A stretch of 35,367 bases of DNA from Haloplanus sp. GTDB lineage: Archaea > Halobacteriota > Halobacteria > Halobacteriales > Haloferacaceae. Below, piece by piece: positions 25,899 to 32,766 of the stretch; position 1 is the first letter of the stretch; the number at the start of each line of letters is the position of its first letter. The notes below the pieces were generated by a model, which did not search any database, had not been told where the DNA came from, and saw only the letters and a program-made list of their open reading frames with translations. A program made the position numbers and the translations under genes. The stretch covers positions 1 through 35,367 of the forward strand of contig NZ_JAQCNJ010000035.1 of assembly GCF_028275055.1 (NCBI RefSeq), read 5' to 3'.

Positions 25899-26387
25899 AT
25901 GGCTGTGTACCAGCGACGGACGCGTGTCGACGCTCCGCTCGATGCCGTGTGGGACTTCCACTCCCGCGCGAGCGGACTGGAGGCCCTGACACCCGGGTGG
26001 ATGAATCTCCAGGTCGAATCGATAACCGGTCCAGACGGCGAGCCTGACCCGGAGATACTGGAGACCGGGTCGCGGATCCGGGCGTCGCTCCGGCCGTTCG
26101 GCGTCGCCCCGCGACAACGGTGGACCTCCGTTATCACCGACCGCGGCCGGGACGAGGGATCGGCCTTCTTTCGTGACGAGATGGAGGGCGGGCTCTTCCC
26201 ACGGTGGGAACACACCCACCGATTTTTCGCCGACGGCTCCGCGACAATCGTCGATGATCGTGTCGTCTACGACCTGCCGCTTGGTCCCCTCGGCGACGCC
26301 GCCGGCCCGTTTGCCCGCGTCGGCTTCGAACCGATGTTTCGATTCCGCCACCGGCGGACGCGGGAACTGCTCGGTGGCGAGTCCTGA
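25899..26387 (+). CDS. SRPBCC (START-like) family protein
   Basis: 162 residues. The fold begins Y-Q-R-R-T-R-V-D-A-P-L-D-A-V-W-D-F-H-S-R, the usual start of polyketide cyclase/START-like domains, and continues with the expected strand-helix order, including W-E-H-T-H-R-F. Such proteins bind hydrophobic ligands in a cavity; the ligand cannot be inferred. A CTTATCC element centred 26 bases upstream supports ATG 25899. The 242 bases before it, shared with dgcN, hold no gene. Confidence 0.85.
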   Translation: MAVYQRRTRVDAPLDAVWDFHSRASGLEALTPGWMNLQVESITGPDGEPDPEILETGSRIRASLRPFGVAPRQRWTSVITDRGRDEGSAFFRDEMEGGLFPRWEHTHRFFADGSATIVDDRVVYDLPLGPLGDAAGPFARVGFEPMFRFRHRRTRELLGGES

Positions 26388-26450
26388 CGGACCACACCTA
26401 CCACACGCGACGGCCGTACGGTTTTGAGCCTCCGCTCCCAAGACGACAGC

Positions 26451-26849
26451 ATGGACGTCGTCGACATTGACCACGTCGCCCTTCGGATCACCGACCTCGA
26501 CCGGTCGCTCGCCTTTTATCGCGACCTGCTCGGGATGGCCGTCCGGGACCGAGACCGCTACGACGCGGGCGAGGTACCGTACGTCGCGGTCGTAGCCGGC
26601 GGTCGCCACCTTCATCTCGTCCCGACCGACGGGCCGATCGACGTCGGGGGGGAACACGTCTGTCTCCTCGTTCGTTCCTCCGGGACCGGCACGCGGGCGG
26701 AACTCGACGCTCTGGTGGCCGACCTCCGGGAGGCCGGCGTCGAAATCGAGGCCGGCGAACCCCACGAACGCTACGGCGCGTACGGCCGCGACTGGGCGGC
26801 GTACGTGCGCGATCCGGACGGTCGTCGGGTCGAACTCAAGCTTCACTGA
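26451..26849 (+). CDS. VOC (glyoxalase/dioxygenase) superfamily protein
   Basis: 132 residues from ATG 26451. The beta-alpha-beta-beta-beta units are visible as I-D-H-V-A-L-R-I-T-D-L-D-R-S-L-A-F-Y-R-D-L-L-G, H-L-H-L-V-P and Y-V-R-D-P-D-G-R-R-V-E-L, with H11-class and Glu metal ligands at the expected places. This fits glyoxalase-like or dioxygenase-like enzymes, without a clear substrate. A GTTTTGA element about 27 bases upstream supports this start over a codon nine residues earlier. The 3' end overlaps the convergent EamA gene by 7 bases. Confidence 0.88.
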   Translation: MDVVDIDHVALRITDLDRSLAFYRDLLGMAVRDRDRYDAGEVPYVAVVAGGRHLHLVPTDGPIDVGGEHVCLLVRSSGTGTRAELDALVADLREAGVEIEAGEPHERYGAYGRDWAAYVRDPDGRRVELKLH

Positions 26850-27763
26850 CCGGGTCGCCCGGACACCGTGAGGTAGATGCCTGCGAGAACGACCGCCCCC
26901 CCGAGCAGCGTGCCGGCCGTCGGCAGTTCAGCGAGGAGAACGGCCGCGAGTACCGCGCTTCCGAGCGGTTCGCCGAGCAGCGTGACGCTGACGACGTGGG
27001 TTTTCACGTGGCCAAGCGCCCAGTTAATAACGGTGTGTCCGAGAACACCCGGCCCGACCGCCATCGCGACAAACAGCACCCACTCGTGGAGGGCGTACTC
27101 GGCGAGAGCGTACCCTCGGCCGACGGCCACCACAAGCAGAACGACGGCACAGGCGGCATAAACGACGGTCACGTACGGCACCATCGGTAGCCGACGCCGG
27201 AGCGACCGGCCGGCGAGGTAGTAGGCCGCGACGGCGACCGCACCGAGGAGCGCGAGCGCATTTCCGTACCCCGTCCCCGCGTCGACGCCCGCGGCGCCGA
27301 CCGTCGGACCGATTGCCGCGAGAAGCGGCGTCCCAAACGACAGCACCGCCATGCCGACGACGGCGACGGCCACGCCCGCGACGCTCCGACGGCCCGCCCG
27401 TTCGCCGAGAAGGAGCCATGCCCCCAGAACGACAAAGACCGGTTGCGCCTGAACGAGCGTGACACTCGCCGCGACGGTGGTGTGATCGAGGCTCTCGAAC
27501 CAGACCACGAAGTGAACGGCGAGTGCCGCCCCCGCCGCGATAGCGACCCCGCCATCGCGACGCCCGATCCGTGCCACGGCCGCCCGACTTCCGCGGCGGA
27601 GAACGGCCGGGAGCAGCGCCCCGACGGTAAACGTCACGCGGTACAGCGCCTTGACCACGTTCGGCGCGTCGCTCCAGCGGACGAGGATCGCGCTCGTACT
27701 GATCGCCACCACCGCGACCGCGAGGGCGATGAAAGGCGGAACGACGGCATCGCTCGTGGACAC
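26843..27763 (-). CDS. EamA/DMT-family transporter
   Basis: 306 residues from GTG 27763, with ten predicted membrane helices in two five-helix repeats, the drug/metabolite transporter layout. The first helix begins P-P-F-I-A-L-A-V-A-V-V-A-I-S-T-S-A, and the second EamA repeat starts at about residue 160. Such proteins export or import small metabolites; the substrate is unknown. A GGATAAG element centred 27 bases upstream supports the GTG, whereas the longer start at 27835 adds a charged stretch that includes the promoter. Confidence 0.86.
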   Translation of the reverse strand: MSTSDAVVPPFIALAVAVVAISTSAILVRWSDAPNVVKALYRVTFTVGALLPAVLRRGSRAAVARIGRRDGGVAIAAGAALAVHFVVWFESLDHTTVAASVTLVQAQPVFVVLGAWLLLGERAGRRSVAGVAVAVVGMAVLSFGTPLLAAIGPTVGAAGVDAGTGYGNALALLGAVAVAAYYLAGRSLRRRLPMVPYVTVVYAACAVVLLVVAVGRGYALAEYALHEWVLFVAMAVGPGVLGHTVINWALGHVKTHVVSVTLLGEPLGSAVLAAVLLAELPTAGTLLGGAVVLAGIYLTVSGRPGQ

Positions 27764-27842
27764 ACGACGCCGGTCGGCCGGCCCGGGCTTATCCCTGTCG
27801 ACGCGTCTGAAATTAGATAGCCGATCCGACGTCAATATCGAA

Positions 27843-27856
27843 GAAGAAATTTCTTC
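27843..27856. promoter_or_regulatory. Perfect 14-bp palindrome, candidate operator
   Basis: GAAGAAATTTCTTC, perfectly symmetric, in an AT-rich patch 60-73 bases before ATG 27916 and about 35 bases before a candidate TATA element (ATTTACG, 27888-27894). A second, offset arm pair TCGAAG/CTTCGA (27838-27843 and 27853-27858) overlaps it. The place suits a regulator acting from upstream of the promoter of the DUF3311-symporter operon; it also lies between that operon and the EamA gene. Confidence 0.5.
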
Positions 27857-27915
27857 GAAGATGCGAACGAAGAATTATTTGGCACCATTTACGTGATCGG
27901 AGAAAATACATAACT

Positions 27916-28161
27916 ATGATGTCGCACTGCATGCGAGATTGGCTCTGGATAGTGGCGTTCGCGACCCTTCTCACCTTCTCGGTCCCGTGGTTCCTGTGGG
28001 GGACCTCGACGGTCGTCGCCGGCCTCCCCGTCTGGCTCTGGTGGCATATCGGCTGGCTGGGGGCTGCGGCGGCCGTGTTCGCCCTGTTTACACGAACCGA
28101 TTGGGATCGGATGATGGGTGTCGACGACGGCGTCGGTGTCGGCCGGGGTGAGAAGCCGTGA
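27916..28161 (+). CDS. DUF3311-type small membrane subunit
   Basis: 81 residues with two membrane helices (about residues 9-30 and 38-58) rich in Trp, Leu and Phe, then a charged tail. Small DUF3311 proteins precede sodium/solute symporters in many prokaryotes, similar to YhdT before PanF. The stop TGA overlaps the GTG of the symporter gene by 4 bases, so both are translated together and the protein probably assists the transporter. A second ATG three bases downstream is an equal start option. Confidence 0.85.
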   Translation: MMSHCMRDWLWIVAFATLLTFSVPWFLWGTSTVVAGLPVWLWWHIGWLGAAAAVFALFTRTDWDRMMGVDDGVGVGRGEKP

Positions 28162-29654
28162 CGCTCCAACCGCTCGGTATCGTCGTCGCGTACCTCCTGT
28201 TTGCGCTCGGAATCGGACTGGTCGCCTACCGTGTCGGCGGCGACGACGCGGAGGACTTCTACCTCGCCAGCCGGACGCTTGGCAGCTTGGTCCTGTTGTT
28301 TACGACCTTCGCAACGCTTCTTTCGGCTTTCACCTTTTTCGGGGGACCGAACCTCGCGTACAGCGCCGGTCCCGAGTGGATCCTCGTTATGGGGGTGATG
28401 GACGGCGTGCTCTTTGCCGTTCTCTGGTACGTCATCGGCTACCGGCAGTGGCTCATCGGCCGTGCACGCAACTACGTCACGCTGGGTGAGATGCTCGGCG
28501 ACCGCTTCGCCTCGCCCGCGTTGCGGGGGTTGGTCGCGGGTGTCAGCCTTCTCTGGTTGTTTCCCTACATCATGCTCCAGCAGATGGGCGCCGGTGAGGC
28601 GCTCCGTGGGCTAACCGGCGGGGTCGTCCCCTACTGGGGCGGGGCCGCGCTCATCACGGCGTTTATGATCGTCTACGTGATGCTTGCGGGCCTCCGGGGT
28701 GTCGCGTGGACCGACACGCTCCAAGGGCTGTTCATGCTCTCGGTTCTGTGGGTCGCGGTCGTCTGGGTCGTCGGCGCGATCGGAGGTGTCGGCCCCGCAA
28801 CCCGCGGGATGATCAACGCCAACCCCGACTTCGCCGCCCTCGGTGGTGGGCTCTACACCCCACAGTTCATCATCTCCTCGGCGGTCACCATCGCCTTCGG
28901 CGTCACCATGTTCCCACAGATCAACCAGCGCTTCTTTGTCGCCCGCTCGGCGACGGTGTTGAAGCGATCCTTCGCCCTCTGGCCGGTGCTTGTCCTCCTG
29001 CTTTTCGTGCCGGCGTTTATGCTTGGTGCGTGGGCGTCGGGCCTCCCGATCGAGGTGCCCGAGGGGGCGAACGTTCTGTCGGTTCTGCTCGCCGAGTACA
29101 CGCCAGGGTGGTTCGCCGCCCTCGTCGTCGCCGGCGCGATGGCCGCGATGATGTCCTCGTCGGACTCGATGCTGCTCTCCGGGTCGTCGTACTTCACCCG
29201 CGACCTCTACCGGCCGTTCGTCAGCCCCGACGCGAGCGACAGCCGCGAGGCCTGGGTCGCCCGCATCGGTGTTGCCGTTTTCGCCATGCTCGCCTTCCTC
29301 GCCAGTCTCTCCCGCCCCGGCACGCTCATCGAGGTCGGTGACACCGCCTTCTCCGGGTTCGCCCTCCTCGCACCGCCGGTCATGATCGCACTCTACTGGG
29401 AGGCGACCACCGCCGACGGGATGCTCGTCGGCGTCGGCGTCCCCCAACTCCTGTATCTCGTCCACGTCCTCGTCCCTGCGGTGCCCGTTGACGTGGCCGG
29501 AACGACCGTCTCCCTTCTCGCCAGAAGCTACGGCGGGTGGGACGTTGCACTCGGCTTCATGTTGTTTGGGGCCGTCCTCACCGCCGGGGTTTCCCTCGTT
29601 TCGACGCCAACGGTCGACGAGGACGCGACGGCCTTTGCCGTCGGCGGCGACTGA
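28158..29654 (+). CDS. Sodium:solute symporter family (SSS) transporter
   Basis: 498 residues from GTG 28158, with about 13 membrane helices. Visible family features are the early A-E-D-F-Y-L-A-S-R-T-L-G-S motif, the conserved G-G-P-N-L-A-Y region in the first helices and Q-I-N-Q-R-F-F-V-A-R-S near the middle. Sodium-driven uptake of a small organic acid, amino acid or sugar is expected; the substrate cannot be told, though DUF3311 partners occur with pantothenate- and proline-like symporters. Preceded by DUF3311 in the same operon. Confidence 0.92.
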   Translation: MTLQPLGIVVAYLLFALGIGLVAYRVGGDDAEDFYLASRTLGSLVLLFTTFATLLSAFTFFGGPNLAYSAGPEWILVMGVMDGVLFAVLWYVIGYRQWLIGRARNYVTLGEMLGDRFASPALRGLVAGVSLLWLFPYIMLQQMGAGEALRGLTGGVVPYWGGAALITAFMIVYVMLAGLRGVAWTDTLQGLFMLSVLWVAVVWVVGAIGGVGPATRGMINANPDFAALGGGLYTPQFIISSAVTIAFGVTMFPQINQRFFVARSATVLKRSFALWPVLVLLLFVPAFMLGAWASGLPIEVPEGANVLSVLLAEYTPGWFAALVVAGAMAAMMSSSDSMLLSGSSYFTRDLYRPFVSPDASDSREAWVARIGVAVFAMLAFLASLSRPGTLIEVGDTAFSGFALLAPPVMIALYWEATTADGMLVGVGVPQLLYLVHVLVPAVPVDVAGTTVSLLARSYGGWDVALGFMLFGAVLTAGVSLVSTPTVDEDATAFAVGGD

Positions 29655-29698
29655 CGACTCCGGAACACATACCTTCCGAGCGCTCCCGACGTTAGGTC

Positions 29699-29923
29699 AT
29701 GAGCGAGATACTCGACGCCGAAACCGCCGCGAAGATCATCAAAAACATCCGCGAGAGCGAGCAAGAAAGCCCGCACTTTCAGGCGACCATGATCAACTTC
29801 GTCTGGTCGCTCCACCGGAGCGACGGTGGCTTGGACGACGTGACCCTTGATGCCGACGAGGTCGACGAGATTCTGTCAGACCTGCCGACCGACCCGGAGC
29901 GGGAACTGGCGTTTCTGGAGTGA
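29699..29923 (+). CDS. Small helical protein, haloarchaeal hypothetical
   Basis: 74 residues, strongly acidic, mostly helical (L-D-A-E-T-A-A-K-I-I-K-N-I-R-E-S-E-Q-E-S), without Cys or membrane segment. An ATACCTT element about 27 bases before ATG 29699 could serve as promoter. It begins 44 bases after the symporter stop and may be read from its own transcript. Family not recognised; function unknown. Confidence 0.7.
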   Translation: MSEILDAETAAKIIKNIRESEQESPHFQATMINFVWSLHRSDGGLDDVTLDADEVDEILSDLPTDPERELAFLE

Positions 29924-29963
29924 TCGAGGCGGCTCCGTGCCGACCACGGCACGAGACTTCCCA

Positions 29964-30248
29964 CTAGCCGACGCGGTTGTTGAACCGGGGCAACCGGCTG
30001 TGTCGTCGCTGGAACTTCCGCTGCTCGCGGCGCTCCATCTGTCCGGCGCGTCGTCGGTCGTTGGTGATTTGACAGCGATACACGCTGAAGCGCTTGTCCG
30101 GGTCGCGCCGGTGGGCACACAGACGGGCGCGGATCACGCCCGCGCCGATGTAGACGACCGATCCGTCGCGCCAACCCAGTTCGTACACCCCGATGACGTC
30201 CGGCGGACGCGAGCGTTCGAACTCGTAGAACCGTGTCTGGAGTGGCAT
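29964..30248 (-). CDS. GIY-YIG-like small protein (DUF7508-like)
   Basis: 94 residues from ATG 30248. G20-V-Y22-E-L and Y33-I-G35-A-G fit a GIY-YIG core with 10 residues between, and R-A-R-L-C-A-H resembles the helix with the catalytic Arg. A glutamate at the usual late catalytic site is not obvious, so nuclease activity is uncertain. The C-terminus is strongly basic (R-R-E-Q-R-K-F-Q-R-R-H), suiting nucleic-acid binding, which contrasts with acidic neighbours. It follows the AAA+ ATPase on the same strand with a 29-base gap and a TTTTG element upstream. A two-gene unit is possible. Confidence 0.7.
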   Translation of the reverse strand: MPLQTRFYEFERSRPPDVIGVYELGWRDGSVVYIGAGVIRARLCAHRRDPDKRFSVYRCQITNDRRRAGQMERREQRKFQRRHSRLPRFNNRVG

Positions 30249-30277
30249 GATCAGCGGGTCCAAAACCGTCCCCGGAG

Positions 30278-31567
30278 TTATCCGAGGATGTCCTCGAAGG
30301 CCGTTTCGAACATCGCGTTCGTGATCCCCTTCTCGCCCGTTTCGATGTAGTGGTCGCGGGCGATGCGTGCCGACTCGTTGCAGACCCCCTCGAGATCGGC
30401 GGGCGCACACCCCTCGGTGACGTCGACCACGCGGTCGAGGTCCCACTCGGGTGCGAGCGGGCGGTCGGTCATGAACTCGCCGATGAGCTTCCGGCGGAAG
30501 CCCGCGTCGGGGATGCCGACCTCGAACGTGTCCGTGAACCGGCCGGAGCGGGTGACGGCGTTGTCGAGTTCGCCGGGCTTGTTCGTCGTCCCGACGATGA
30601 TCGTCCGGCTGTCTTGGAGCGTCTCGACCTCGGTCAGGAGCTTGTTGATGACCCTCTGGTCGCTCGCCGTCATGTCCGCGTCACGCGACTTCGCGACGGC
30701 GTCGAGTTCGTTGATACAGATCATCATCGGACCGTGTTCGCGGACCTCCTCGAACACCTCACCGACGAGTTGGGCGGACTCGTTGACGTACTTCGACGTC
30801 ATCTCGGTGATATCTATCTCCACGAACGGCATGTCGACTTCGCCGGCCATGCACCTGACGAAGTGCGTCTTCCCGGTTCCCGGTGGCCCGTAGAGGACGA
30901 ACCCGTTCGCCGGATCGATGTCGAACTCCTCGTCGAGTTCCGGGTTCTCGGCGTGGGAGAAGACCTTCCGGTCCATCGTCTCCTTGAGCTCTTCCCGCCC
31001 GACGTAGTCGTCGAGGTCGACCCCGACGTCCGTCGTGATCATGTCCGCGACGGGACCGTCGGTCTCTCCGGCGTCGTCGTCCTCGTTGAGGATGTCCTCG
31101 GCCAAGTGGGAGAGCTCGCTCCGTCGGCGGGTCGTCTCCCCCGACTTCTCCTCGATGACCTCCATGTCCTTGTCGACGCTCAGGTCATCCGTCCGTCGCA
31201 TGTCGTCGAGCCGCCTGTCGATCTTACCGAGACTGCGATCCTTGCTGATCGACTCGCGCTCGTACCCGCTGAGCACGGTCTCGATCTCGTCGACGTTCTC
31301 CTCGATGTCCAGGTTCTGGTCGGTCTGACTCGTGAGCTCCTTCTGGACCGCCTCCCCGAGGAGGCTCACCTTACGCTCCAGCCGGTTGCGGACCTTCTTG
31401 AACGCCTCGAGCTTGGCCGTGTACATCAGCCGCTCCTTGTTGGCCCGCACCGCCAGGAGTTCGCGCGCGGTCACGCTCTCGGCCTCGGGAGCGTCGACGA
31501 TCCGGCCGTACTCGTTTTCCTGCACCTCGAGTTCGTCGCCGAGCGTCTCGAGGAAGTCCTCGAGCAC
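30278..31567 (-). CDS. Single-domain AAA+ ATPase with N-terminal coiled coil
   Basis: 429 residues from GTG 31567. Residues 30-150 are a charged coiled coil; the AAA+ module follows with Walker A G-P-P-G-T-G-K-T (227-234), pore-loop S-K-Y-V-N-E-S (258-264), Walker B M-M-I-C-I-N286-E287-L-D, sensor-1 N329 in G-T-T-N-K-P and arginine-finger candidates R340/R343. It resembles the Cdc48/proteasomal ATPase class. Asn replaces the metal-coordinating Asp of Walker B while the catalytic Glu remains. No TATA or Shine-Dalgarno is visible upstream of the GTG, and a stop lies about 30 bases upstream in frame, so the true 5' end may have been lost or begins with a rare codon. Confidence 0.85.
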   Translation of the reverse strand: MLEDFLETLGDELEVQENEYGRIVDAPEAESVTARELLAVRANKERLMYTAKLEAFKKVRNRLERKVSLLGEAVQKELTSQTDQNLDIEENVDEIETVLSGYERESISKDRSLGKIDRRLDDMRRTDDLSVDKDMEVIEEKSGETTRRRSELSHLAEDILNEDDDAGETDGPVADMITTDVGVDLDDYVGREELKETMDRKVFSHAENPELDEEFDIDPANGFVLYGPPGTGKTHFVRCMAGEVDMPFVEIDITEMTSKYVNESAQLVGEVFEEVREHGPMMICINELDAVAKSRDADMTASDQRVINKLLTEVETLQDSRTIIVGTTNKPGELDNAVTRSGRFTDTFEVGIPDAGFRRKLIGEFMTDRPLAPEWDLDRVVDVTEGCAPADLEGVCNESARIARDHYIETGEKGITNAMFETAFEDILG

Positions 31568-31651
31568 ATCGACGTCCTCGACGACCGTGGCTACCTCCAG
31601 TCAACCCCGATCTTCGCTCACACCACACACCAGCCCGGCATCGGGGCGGAG

Positions 31652-32131
31652 ATGGCGCTGAAGTTCTCCGAGTTCGCGCACGTCCACGCGGACTCCACCC
31701 ACGTCGCCGACGTTCGGGACCGAGTGCTCAACCTCCTCAACCACAACAAGGCGTACCTCGTCGGAATCGTTCCGGCGCTCGACGCCCCGTTGGGCTGGGC
31801 GAACATCGTTTATGTGGACGACGAATCCATCGACGAACAACTCGGCGGTGGGACGACCGACGCCGCACTCCCGATCATCGCCTTCTCGTTCGGACGACCT
31901 CCCATCGACGACGACATCCGCAAGCGATCGAGATACGGCCGGTGGAGCGTGATCCCCATCGAGGTGTACGCACCCGGCTGGAAGTTTCGGAGCCTGATCG
32001 ACTTCGCCGCCGTCCAACTGCTCGCGTTCGGCGTCCTGAGCGAACTGTGGGGGGAAGCGAACAACCGACTGGACGAACACATCATTGAGGACGTGTATGC
32101 GCGCGACCTGATCGAGTGGAGTGAGCTGTGA
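31652..32131 (+). CDS. Unrecognised protein, possibly 5'-truncated
   Basis: 159 residues from ATG 31652. No Cys; the sequence has a well-formed alpha/beta look (L-V-G-I-V-P-A-L-D-A-P-L-G-W-A-N-I-V-Y-V-D-D-E, P-I-I-A-F-S-F-G-R-P-P, W-S-V-I-P-I-E-V-Y-A-P-G-W-K-F). Protein-like codon use continues upstream of the ATG for about 17 codons to about 31600 (S-T-P-I-F-A-H-T-T-H-Q-P-G), after which the strand is antisense to the AAA+ gene. This suggests that the original N-terminus was longer and has been cut. Its stop overlaps the methyltransferase ATG by one base. I do not recognise the family. Confidence 0.68.
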   Translation: MALKFSEFAHVHADSTHVADVRDRVLNLLNHNKAYLVGIVPALDAPLGWANIVYVDDESIDEQLGGGTTDAALPIIAFSFGRPPIDDDIRKRSRYGRWSVIPIEVYAPGWKFRSLIDFAAVQLLAFGVLSELWGEANNRLDEHIIEDVYARDLIEWSEL

Positions 32132-32766
32132 TGCCGATGGACAATCCAAAGGCGTACTTCGAGTCGAAGTTCGAGTGTGCCGACCCATGGAACTTCGCGA
32201 CCAGCGAGTACGAACTGAAAAAGTACGAACGTCAGGTGGCGCTGATCGAGGACCGAACAGAGACGGTCGACCGGATTCTCGAAATCGGCTGTGCCGAGGG
32301 CGTCCACTCCCGGATGTTGCTGGAGGCGTTCCCGCAGGCGACGCTGCTTGGGATCGAACTCTCCGACACCGCAGCCGAAACCGCACGTTCTCGTCTTCCG
32401 AACGACCGGGCCGAAATCGTCTCCGCCGACGCCATCGACTACCTGTCCGATGTCACCGGCGACTTCGACACCGTCGTCTGGAGCGAAACGATATACTACA
32501 TGGCCGACCGGATGACCGGACCGGACCTGTACGAGTACGTTGAGACACTCTTCGGTCTGCTCCGACCCGACGGCGTCTTGGTCATGGCAAATTTCCCCGA
32601 CCAGACCGACGCTCCGGAGAAACGGCTCACGAGACCCGCGCTGATGGACGCGTATCGCCGCGTGCTGTCCGGAGTCGGAACGCAGGTGCACCGTTCTCAA
32701 CACACAGCCCAGAAAGTCGAGTCGAACGCGACGTACACGTACGAAATCCGGGCGTTCGAACCCTGA
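32131..32766 (+). CDS. NodS-like class I SAM-dependent methyltransferase
   Basis: 211 residues from ATG 32131. The start K-A-Y-F-E-S-K-F-E and D-P-W-N-F-A-T-S-E-Y-E-L-K-K-Y-E (residues 18-33) match the NodS subgroup. The SAM-binding motif I is L-E-I-G-C-A-E-G-V-H-S (50-60) with acidic D/E residues in later strands. NodS methylates an amino-sugar in nodulation factors; what this archaeal relative methylates is unknown. It is coupled to the preceding unrecognised gene, and its last 140 bases are antisense to the 3' end of the transducer gene. Confidence 0.83.
   Translation: MPMDNPKAYFESKFECADPWNFATSEYELKKYERQVALIEDRTETVDRILEIGCAEGVHSRMLLEAFPQATLLGIELSDTAAETARSRLPNDRAEIVSADAIDYLSDVTGDFDTVVWSETIYYMADRMTGPDLYEYVETLFGLLRPDGVLVMANFPDQTDAPEKRLTRPALMDAYRRVLSGVGTQVHRSQHTAQKVESNATYTYEIRAFEP

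Noticed and set aside
30350-31567. Long plus-strand open frame antisense to the AAA+ ATPase
   Set aside because: It mirrors the AAA+ codons and has no protein-like pattern until about 31600.
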